Notes under the pieces: generated by a model
The model's input: only the letters and a program-made list of their open reading frames with translations
What the model was told of the DNA's origin: nothing
Database searches by the model: none
Source of the DNA: Cycas panzhihuaensis
Lineage: Eukaryota > Cycadophyta
Direction: 5' to 3'
DNA: 64,000 nucleotides
Assembly: GCA_023213395.1 (NCBI GenBank)
Contig: CM041465.1
Location: 144,095,741-144,159,740 of the forward strand
Translations under genes and position numbers: made by a program
In this document: piece after piece, positions 55,733-64,000 of the stretch
How positions within the stretch are numbered: position 1 is the stretch's first letter
Layout of the letters: each line of letters begins with the position of its first letter

Positions 55733-56950
55733 TCACGCATAAAACTTCTTAAGGAATTTCCCATTAACAGCTTTCTCAAATTCAAGCCCTTCTATGGTGG
55801 CTATCCTATAGGCACCATTATCGAGAGATTCGATAATGACGAAAGAACCAACCCATCGAGGTTTGAACTTGGTCAAATGGTCATGGAGATACTCGAGCTT
55901 GAGGACATGGTCCCCAGGAAACAAAGGGCGGGAACGAAGATGTTTATCGTAGGCCCTTTGTGAGTGGGCTTTGGATGCTAGGATAGCCTGATAAGTGGCT
56001 AAGCGTCTCTCATCCAAAGCTTCGAGGTCCAGCAGGCGAGCCTGACGGATCGACTCTTCATCAATGAAACCTTGAAGGGAGACTCGCAAAGAAGGAATCT
56101 CCACCTCCAGCGGGAGTACCGCCTCAGTACTGTAGACCAGGGAGAATGGGGTCATTCTCATGGCGAAATGGATAGAGGTACGATAAGCCCACAAGGCGCA
56201 GGGCAACTGAAGGTGCCAATCCTTTTGGGATTGAACAACGGTTTTCTTGAGAATGTTGACAAGAGTCTTATTAAAAGACTCCACTTGGCCATTTGCCTGG
56301 GGGTAGTAAGGGGAGGAAGTCTTGTGAGAAATTTTGAACTTCTCACAAAGCTCATCCATCTCCTTATTACAGAAAGAAGTTCCATTGTCAGTGATTAGGA
56401 CGTCCGAAATTCTAAAACGGCAAATGATGTGTTGGTAAATGAACGTGGCAATCGTTTTACCAGGAGTAGTGATCAAGGGAATGGCCTCTGCCCATTTGGT
56501 AAAATACTCCGTGGCAGTCAAGATAAACTTGTCTTTGTGGCGACGAAGGTGGGGAGATAGCCCCAATAAGGTCTAGTCCCCACTGAGCAAAAGGCCATGG
56601 CGAAACAATGGGATGCAGGGCCTCGGAAGGCACATGGGAAATGTTGGCGTGTTCCTGACATTGCCGACATTTCAGAGCAAAGGCGTGAATGTCCTTAAAG
56701 AGGGACAGCTAGAAATAGCCTATGCGGAGGATCCTCTAAGCCATAAACTGGCCTCCAAAGTGACCTCCACAAATCTTGGTGGTAGCATTCATGAAGCACA
56801 CAGTCGGCCAAGTGGTGACGCAATGAGGAGGATCCCATCGAAGGACCTCTTGTACAATACCTCATCCACGAGGAGGTATTGCCTAGCAGAAGTCTGGATA
56901 CGAGATCTAACTTTACTACTAGCGTCGGGGTGGTATTGCATGTAAGATAT
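55733..56950 (-). pseudogene. Tat-2 integrase
   Basis: The C-terminal 277 codons (56566-55733) are open: a TEYFTKWAEAIPL block, ITDNGTSFCNKEMDELC, a PQANGQVESFNKTL block with Glu, and FPGDHVLKLEYL to VNGKFLKKFYA. Just upstream in another frame lies WGLDLIGAI with the first catalytic Asp intact, and before it the HHCC finger (ICGGHFGG near 56765, a CRQCQEH-like block near 56665). A frameshift near 56535 separates the first Asp from the rest. The core is otherwise good. Confidence 0.9.
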
Positions 56951-56959
56951 CAAGACTAT

Positions 56960-58470
56960 GTCACCATACCACTCATCGTCGACAAGTGGATGGGGAGAGG
57001 CTCCCTGAATCATCAAGATAGACTCATCGGGGAGGGAGTCGTCAACGGGAGCACCAAAGGAGTTAGGGATAGGGGCGTCCACGAGTTGCTCGGCCACTAT
57101 CATTCCCTTCTTTGATTTCTGGTTAACGATATGGAGGTCGAATTCTTAGAGTAGGACGGCCCAACGACTAGCCCTACCCGTCAAATCTGAACGAGTTAGC
57201 AAGTATCGTAAGGGATCAGATTGAGCGATCACCTTGGTAGTGTTACCGAGCAAGTAGTGTCTGAACTTCTTAGTCACATGGACCAAGGAGAGGCATTCCT
57301 TCTCGGTGGGGGAATAGTTAAGCTCAACAGCCACGAGAGTGCGACTGATGAAATATATAGCTCTCTCAGTTCCTGAGTCATCCTCCTGAGCTAGCATAGC
57401 GCCCAAGGATTCGCCAGTCGCTGAGGTGTATAGGATGAAGGGCCTATTGAATCGAGGAGGCGCCAACGTAGGAGCGGAAGCTAGGGCTTCCTTAAGTCCT
57501 TTGAAGGCCTTTTGGGTCTTGTCAGACCAGGCAAAAGGAGCTCCCTTCTTTAATAGGTTCGTGAGGGGTTTAGCGCTCACAGCGAAATTGGCTAAGAAGC
57601 GCCTAAGAAAACCAAGCCTCCCTAGAAACGACTTAATCTGTCGTTGAGTTCTAGGTGGCGGCGTGTCAAGGATCGCCTTGACCTTGTCAGGGTCAATCTG
57701 AATTCCTTGTTTGGATACAAGGAAACCAAGGAGTTTACCCGAGGTAATGGCAAACACACACTTGAGTAGATTTAGACTGACGTGATACTTGTGGCATCGT
57801 GAAAAGATGGCGCGCAAGTCGGAAGGGTGATGGGCCCTGACACGGGAGAGACCCATCATATCGTCCATGAAGACCTCCAATGTGTTATTAATGAAGTCAT
57901 GGAAAATGAAATGCATGGCTCTTTGGTAAGTAGCACCTACATTTTTAAGGCCAAAGGGCATCGCCTTGTAGGCGAAAGTACCCCAAGGAGTAGTGAAGGC
58001 CGTCTTATGGCGGTCTTCGGGAGAAATCCAAATCTGGTTATAGTCAGAGAAGCCGTCCATTAGGGACATCACTTCAAATCCAGCAGTGCGATCAATGATT
58101 TGATCAAGGAAGGGTAACAGGAAATTGTCCTTAGGACAAGCATTATTGATGTCACGAAAATTGATACATATACGGATTGCCCCGTTCTTTTTAGCAACGG
58201 GGACAATGTTAGAGACCCACTTAGGGTAGTCAATGGAAGTGATAAGCCCAGTGTCTAGAAGCTTCTCAACCTCCATTTTGATGGTGGCAGAGAGCTTCGG
58301 GTGAAGGGGACGCTGCTTCTGGTGCACAGGGCGGGCGCCCAGGAATGGTGGTAAGGTTATCAGTGACAATGGAGGGGTCGATTCCCTTCATGTCAGCATA
58401 ATCCCACGTGAACATGTCTCGGAACTCCTGGAACAGAAGGGAGTACTCCCTTATCTCATCAGGAGAACAT
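56960..58470 (-). CDS. Tat-2 reverse transcriptase and RNase H
   Basis: The 407-codon open frame 58369-57146 covers RT and most of RNase H: KMEVEKLLDTGLITSIDYP, SLMDGFSDYNQI, MPFGLKNVGATYQRAM, VFMDDMMG (YxDD as FMDD), LLGFLVSKQGI, PPRTQRQIKSFLGRLGFLRR, LKKGAPFAWSDKTQKAF, then the RNase H LYTSATGESLGAMLAQ (no Asp at the first site) and NYSPTEKECLSLV. RNase H continues in a second frame to about 56790. The RT N-terminal blocks lie at 58480-58360. It is the best preserved enzyme in the window. Confidence 0.92.
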
Positions 58471-58479
58471 TCCAACCCG

Positions 58480-59290
58480 ACCTTAATGACCTTACCTAGG
58501 GCCAAGACTATGTCTTGGGTTGCCCCCATACATATGGCGTTGCCCTCCTCGAAGTGGAGAGGGGCGAGGTCAACAGGAGGAGGAGGAACAGGAGACGGGA
58601 TCGGATCGGCAAGCGTGGATCCGATCGCGAGGATCTTCTGGTGACCAAGCTTGTGGTGACCAGAAGGCGAGTTGGGCGCAAGACCCGCCAGATGCTCAAG
58701 TAGGGCTTCGTCATCCTCGAAGTAATCCACCCCATGGATGACCTTACTTCGAGTAGAGGAAGCACTGGAGGGAGTAAGAGTAATGGGACCGTGATGGTTG
58801 TCGGGTTGCTCCACTTCCTCTCGGGAATCTAAAGGAAAGCTAAGAAGATACTCCTCGGAAGGAGCGAAAGGCAATTCTTCAAAGCCATTACCTATGGGGG
58901 GTAATGAAGAAGAAGAACTGACGACAGGCGGGTCAACATGAGCGATGACGTGGGACACGCATGAATAGCTAGCCTCACCAACGAGAGAGATCCTAGATGG
59001 GGACCTAGAACAGGCAGTGCGGCCATCGCACGGAGGAAAGAGACGGGGTGAAGACAATCCTCGTCTCCATCGAGTGACTCATCGTCACTAAACGAAGCAA
59101 GGTACCCGTAACTCCCAATGCCAATAGGGATGAATCGCATGAGACTAGGGGAAGAAGGTGTGGTGTCTTCTTCGAATGGGTTAGGTATGCCAATAGAGCA
59201 AGCTGAGGCATGCGTGGAAGGACCTGGGTTTGCCGAACTGGTAGAACGAGTTTGTTTGGTAAATGGGCGTTCGCGAGGAATCACTCTCAT
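58480..59290 (-). pseudogene. Tat-2 protease-RT linker
   Basis: The 263-codon frame 59057-58266 is acidic and Ser/Pro-rich (VDYFEDDEALLEHLAGLAPN, PSPVPPPPVDLAPLHF) and ends with LECSPDEIREYSLLFQEF and FTWDYADMKGIDPSIV, the standard lead-in to Tat RT. A frameshift near 58340 separates it from the RT frame. Confidence 0.82.
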
Positions 59291-59842
59291 TCATCCGTCG
59301 TGGACGAATTTAAGTTGTCCCCAAAGAGTCGAGTACACGGCTCCCATTTGGTCGAGCCATGGACGACCTAGAAGAAGGTTGTAATCTATGTCAACGTCGA
59401 GGACTACAACATTGGCAAGAATGATCTTACCCTTAAGGGTGAGCGGAATCATGACAGATCCCAAAGGGGTCTTCTCCCTACCGTCATAACCTTGGCATCG
59501 CCAGGGAACAGGTTCCAAGGTGGAGATACCAAGCTCTTGCATGACACGCAAGGGCATGGCATTATGTAAGAACCGTTGTCGATACTTGATCCTTGAAGGG
59601 TACAATCGTGTATCGATGGTGATGTTGAATGGGAAGTTCCATTGGCGTTCCCTTTCACAGGCAGGAGGAAGATCCTTAGGATCAAATGAGATAACGGGTC
59701 CATAACCTTGGGTGACACCCAAAGCGTGGACAGGCGCATCACTCGATCCTAAAGCTTCCAGGAGGAGAGCCCGTTGCTCGGGACAACTCCTCAAAACGTC
59801 CATGAAGGACATCCCTGCGGCGATAGTATGGAGCTCGTCCAC
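59291..59842 (-). CDS. Tat-2 retropepsin-like protease region
   Basis: This open 183-codon frame has MDELHTIAAGMSFMDVL, PFNITIDTRLYPS, AMPLRVMQELGIS, and VVLDVDIDYNLLLGRPWLDQ with GAVYSTLWGQLKF. That C-terminal block is standard for the gag-pol protease of Tat/Athila-type elements. The active-site DNGS block is present in the adjacent frame near 59575-59590, so a small compensated frameshift sits there and the enzyme is probably inactive. Confidence 0.8.
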   Translation of the reverse strand: MDELHTIAAGMSFMDVLRSCPEQRALLLEALGSSDAPVHALGVTQGYGPVISFDPKDLPPACERERQWNFPFNITIDTRLYPSRIKYRQRFLHNAMPLRVMQELGISTLEPVPWRCQGYDGREKTPLGSVMIPLTLKGKIILANVVVLDVDIDYNLLLGRPWLDQMGAVYSTLWGQLKFVHDG

Positions 59843-60063
59843 GATGGAGAAGGCCTTACCCTTCGCGGTAGGTTAGGTAAGTGCCCTTTGGAAATCGTAA
59901 CAACCTGGGCGTATAGGAATACCCTTGGGAAAGAGAGGTATTTCCGGAGGAAGGTTCTCCGAAAGAGGGTCAGAAGGAGCGGAAGAACAAGAAGCTCTCG
60001 TCGCTTCCTTGGCGGCTTGAGATCGCGTAAGGGCGTAAGTAGGAGTTGTTTCAAGCAACTGGA

Positions 60064-62392
60064 TCACCTTCTTCCCCTTGCTCCAGGGTCGCGAAGGTGA
60101 CGGGGTGCGACGGCTAGGAGAACGAGAGGAGGAAGACGAGTTCTGGGCACCCTTCCCTTTGTCGCGGGAAGGACGGGGATCAGGCGATCTTCCTCGATTT
60201 CAGTTGCTCTTGGTTTGGGTGTTGCGATCGTGTTCCCCATGTTTAGGGAACGGATCCTTGTGAACTGGTTGATCCAAATTAGGCCGTGAGGCCCGTTTGG
60301 GGGCAGGATCGCGTCGAGGGGCATCCTTAGGATGATGAGCCCTATAACGCGAATCGTCGTGGAAGCACTCCCCATGAATGGAGCACCACTTCTTCTCAAG
60401 CGGATGGTCTAACCTTCTCGCTTGAGAGGACTGGGCGTTTCCATTCCTAGGGAGAGGATCTTGGGTTGTTTATTGGACTTGTTTATTGGATGTAGGGGAT
60501 GAAGGAGCCTGAAGCTTGAGTTCCTTCATCGTACGCTCGAATGAGCGTATGGCCGATGTGAGAGGGTCTAAAGTCCTCTCAGTCGGATGAGAGGAAGACC
60601 GGATAGGTTGTGAAGGTTTGGTATCCTTGGTTGGGGGTGGTATCTCACGGCGCTGTGAGGGCTTAAGAGGTTTCTTGAGACCAGCTTGGATCTCAATAGC
60701 CTCCAACGCCAAACACTTGGCAATCACGGAGTCACATGTGGTTGCCTCCATCTTAAGGACTTCCACATGAACTTTAGGATGAAGTGCGTTGACAAAAAGG
60801 TCTCGCTTCAGCTCCTCGGGCAATGTTGCCTTAGTGGAATGAAGTAAGTCGTGAAATCGCCGTACAAAGTCACGATTCATTTCGACGTGACCTTGTTTGA
60901 GCGAAAGAAGTGGCTTCATTCTACTCTCGAATAGACGGGCTACATCAAAATAGTTGATGAACTCGTCCACCAATTACTGGAATGAATGGATAGAATGGGC
61001 AGGGAGATGGTACAACCACTTGAGGGCGTCACCCTGCAAGGATCGCGGGAATAATTTTATTAAAATGTGGTCGTAAGCCCAGTAATCGATGCATGCCATA
61101 GAAAAACTATACACATATTCTGCCGGGTCTTGCGATGAAGTTCCATCGAATCTAGGAACTTCAGGGGGATGAGGCGGCAGGTTGGTTCTTAACGCCTCAA
61201 TGGAAAGAGGTGTTGACCTAAAGTCCATGAAGGGGCGTGCCCTTGCTTAGACCGTAGGGTCAACGAATGTCGTAGTAGGTAATGAACAAGGAGTGGATGG
61301 GGGTGGAACACCCATCCCTCCTTGAGGAAACGCCCCTTGCTGAAAAGAGGCGTGGGGGTAGGTGCCTTGGAAGGGAGTCAGGTTCCCTTGCGAAGGCACA
61401 ACAAATGGGATTGCATTGGATGATGGACAAGACGGATGTGGAACCGGGTTTTGCCCATATGGGCCACCCGTAGGTGGAGCGAACCAATATGGGTGTAGCG
61501 GATCCACCCCATAAATTGGGAGATGGCTTCCTCTACCCCGCCCCCAAAGTTGAGAAGTATACCCCGGGGGAACGTAGAAAGAAGCACCAACGTGTTGGTT
61601 TTGAGGATGTATGAGAGCGGGTCCCACATGACTAGTAGTCGAAAGGCTAGTAGGACCGGTAGGCCTACTAGGAACGGTATGCACCACATTAGGGGATGGC
61701 ACATTAGTTTGGTTAGGGACGGGTATGCTAACCTTCAATTGGGGGAAAGACACACCACGAGGAGATCCTGAAACACTAGGACCTTGATGAGAAATGGAAG
61801 GCACAACACATGCCCCCACTACGGGAATAGGAAATGAGTGGGACACACGTGTAGGCACAAAGGGATTCGTTGTCAAAGTAAGAGTAGATGAGGATGAGGC
61901 ATGCGGGGGAGAAGCGGAAGAGGAAGAGGCTCCTCCATGAAGGGCACCCTCAAGCCATCCAAGATGCGATTGCAAGCGTGCCGCGCGGTGACACGCGTTG
62001 AGAGCTTCCACTACGTCGACAAGAGAGGTTCCTACATACTCGTAAGAGGTAACTGGGACCTTGAACAAAGTAGGTTCCTCGGGATGCTCCTCATAAGAGT
62101 CACCAACTTCGTGGCAAGTCTCAAGAGGAGCGGATCCTTCTATGGCATGGGTAGAGGGATGGACATCGAGCGAGAGATGGTCATTTGGGTAATAAAGGGG
62201 TTCATCACCCTCTTGGGTGGACCCAGGAATAGAGGAAGGAAAAACATGGGTTTCTAAGGTTGAAGTGTGGTAGGCCCAATCAGAAGAGTATCGCTCCATA
62301 GTCAAATCAGAATCTGACAAAGGAAGAGGGCGATACTCGGGGTCTTCTAACAATGGAGGTAGACCGCGCAAGCGACAAGAAAAGCGTCGCAC
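60064..62392 (-). pseudogene. Tat-2 gag
   Basis: The 381-codon frame 62392-61247 is the Pro/Ser-rich N-terminal part, starting MRRFSCRLRGLPPLLEDPE. The capsid core follows in 61228-60974 (PPEVPRFDGTSSQDPAEYV, HILIKLFPRSLQGDALKWL) and 60973-60470 (MVDEFINYFDVARLFESRM, FVRRFHDLL, LPEELKRDLFVNALHP). The knuckle near 60395-60350 keeps CSIHGECFHDDSR but its last Cys reads Tyr. Only a few breaks separate the parts, so gag is close to whole. Confidence 0.86.
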
Positions 62393-62545
62393 GCAAGATC
62401 AACCAACAATGTTAGGGAAAGAGAGAGCGGTAAGGCACACGCATTGGGGGCTGCCCAACGTATAGATCGAAATAGGTATAAAAGGAACACAAGAAGGTAG
62501 GGAAACCAACGGAAGGGAGCAGAAACTAGCTCCTTTACTGGCAGT

Positions 62546-62559
62546 CCCAGATGGTCGCC
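62546..62559 (-). promoter_or_regulatory. Tat-2 primer-binding site (decayed)
   Basis: The minus strand reads GGCGACCATCTGGG at the position matching the Tat-1 PBS; the initial T and one internal base are lost. Confidence 0.6.
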
Positions 62560-62560
62560 C

Positions 62561-64000
62561 GAAGGCGTCTACGGGATAGCTACCTAACTAATAGGTGTGG
62601 TGAGAGTAGGTGATAATATGATCGAAGGAGAGACCTATGAGGAAAGTAATTACCACGCAGAGCGCCTCGTGCACTAGAGCGCGATTTCGGGACCTGCAAT
62701 GGAATATGGCTACTGAAAAGTGATCCCCCACCACTTCGAACAAAGGGTGAAGAGGCGTATGATTAGCCTGGGTTGACTTAGGGACAGGATCCTCCCACCC
62801 TTGGATGGCCGGAAGGGGAAGGAGAAGATCCAAGAAAATAGATCAAGGGTGTGCCTAAACAACCTAATTGGGTACACAAGCAATACAGGAGGTAAGAAGC
62901 TTGTGCGGCTAAGGAGAGGAGGAAAGGTGAAAAGAGCGGTTCCTATAGCCTTTCCTATGGGTAACAAAGATACATGTAATAAAACAAATAAAGCATAACC
63001 AAAAACAAGGTCAAATTTCCCTTTTATTTTCCAATGTGTTAATTACTAAGAAAAAGTTCAAAAGGAAAGAGTATGGTGGAATAAGGCGTGCACCTGGACC
63101 GAGGGCGTGCATGATGAAGGCCTTCTCGAGGGACACTAAACTACTCCACGCGGTGCGTCGGATGCGAAGCGTCGCGGTAGATTTAGAAGAGGGGCTCCCT
63201 TACCTTCCCCGAAAAAATACCAAATACGATGCCAAGGAAAGAAAGGAAGTAAATGCTAATAACTGAAGAAGTGTGAAAGTACGATGTACATGAGAGCACT
63301 TACCAGCAACAGAGCTAACGGACAATATCCTTCATGCTCTCCAAGTACCTACAAGCAACGGAAACCTCCCCCTTTCCAGAGGAAGGATACTAACATGCAA
63401 TACGAGATTCTAACAATATATGTCTATATGAAACAAATATGAATCTAACACACATATGTTAGTATCAACCCAACGATGAAAGTACGTAAAAGAGGGTAAC
63501 CAAAGCAAAGGTAAACGACCGGTAAGCCTCAAAGTGGCCCACCTCCTACAAATAACACCCTAACCTCCCCCCAAGAGCCACAAGGCAGTGAGGGCAAGGC
63601 CAAGAGAGATGGCTGGAAACGGCAACAAGGAGGCAAAGAGGAGCCAAAGAACACCTACGGCGAACCGGGATGCTATGAAGAGCAAACCGGGCTGCCGAGA
63701 AGAGAGTTGGACAAGGACTAGTGGTCGAGACTTATGTAAGTTGCCCAAACCTGAACCTAAGCCCTCAAACTAGCGTTGCAACGTGTGACAGTGCTGATTT
63801 CAGCGGCTAAGAGAGGGCCAACGAACCCTCGTTTGTGTGCCAAGGACAGCACGAGACTAGAGGGAGGATTTGGGGGGCTTAAAACCGCTTGAGGAGCATG
63901 GAAGGTGGTACGGAATCCACCCAGCTCCTTCCCAAAGCCTATGCCAACCCTCAACGCCGCTGCCTTGAGTAACAAACGCAGGTAAGAGGCACAATGACAG
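62561..64000 (-). repeat. Tat-2 5' LTR (right, runs off the window)
   Basis: It is homologous to 48590-50040 almost base for base after a slightly damaged first dozen bases (GAAGGCGTCT in place of TGGACGCG-TCT). The remaining 1.1 kb or so lies outside the window, so the right target duplication cannot be checked. Confidence 0.92.

Larger units (their letters stand above)
48590..64000 (-). mobile_element. Tat-2: second Tat-lineage element (right end outside window)
   Basis: Same family, orientation and gene order as Tat-1. The left (3') LTR is 48590-51150, followed in plus coordinates by the aRH relic, the antisense PMD gene, integrase, RNase H and RT, protease and gag, a PBS at about 62546, and a 5' LTR that starts at about 62561 and leaves the window. 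Pol is better preserved than in Tat-1: a 407-codon RT/RNase H frame and a 277-codon integrase frame are open. The aRH and the antisense gene carry frameshifts. Confidence 0.93.

Overview
The window is plant nuclear DNA made almost entirely of retrotransposons, most of them heavily decayed. I see no intact single-copy host gene, no rRNA or tRNA gene and no CRISPR array. The families present (plant L1-type LINEs with a C-terminal RNase H, Ty1/copia, Ty3/gypsy, and the Tat branch of Ty3/gypsy with a second RNase H) and the nested layout fit a large, repeat-rich seed-plant genome. I cannot name the species from sequence alone.

Positions 1-7.4 kb hold two plus-strand LINEs. A younger 5'-truncated LINE (333-3747) has an 11-A tail and a 15-bp target duplication, and it sits inside the endonuclease region of an older LINE (before 1 to about 6960). 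A compound TA/GA/GATA microsatellite follows at 7487-7600. From about 8.5 to 23.5 kb there is a nested stack. Plus-strand gypsy 'A' is split by minus-strand gypsy 'B' (9885-23216, target duplication gatga). B is itself split by plus-strand copia 'C' (11774-16232) and by a gag-only minus-strand element 'D' (18599-22132, target duplication ataat).

Two large, related Tat-lineage elements follow, both on the minus strand: Tat-1 (23721-40645, LTRs about 2.7 kb) and Tat-2 (48590 to beyond 64000). Each encodes gag, protease, RT, RNase H and integrase on the minus strand. Between integrase and the 3' LTR each carries an antisense (plus-strand) gene and then a second, archaeal-type RNase H on the minus strand. 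The antisense gene appears to have its own TATA box, a short first exon, a 479/480-bp intron, a plant mobile domain (PMD, MAIN/MAIL1-like) exon of about 1.2 kb with an acidic tail, a short intron and a coiled-coil exon. The two copies agree in exon 1 length, intron lengths and splice sites. Intron 1 also holds a 30-bp palindrome with a compensatory base-pair difference between copies. This antisense unit is the most interesting object in the window.

Between the Tat elements (40.6-48.6 kb) lie an old Tat-like integrase relic (about 43235-43690), a copia gag-protease fragment (about 46380-47925) with a candidate primer-binding site at 44006, and AT-rich DNA I cannot assign. Many in-frame stops are explained by C:G to T:A changes at CpA (TGG to TAG/TGA, CAG/CAA to TAG/TAA), and CTAG is conspicuously common. 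This suggests methylated-cytosine decay. Coordinates of degenerate domains are approximate; LTR, target-duplication and splice coordinates were read base by base.
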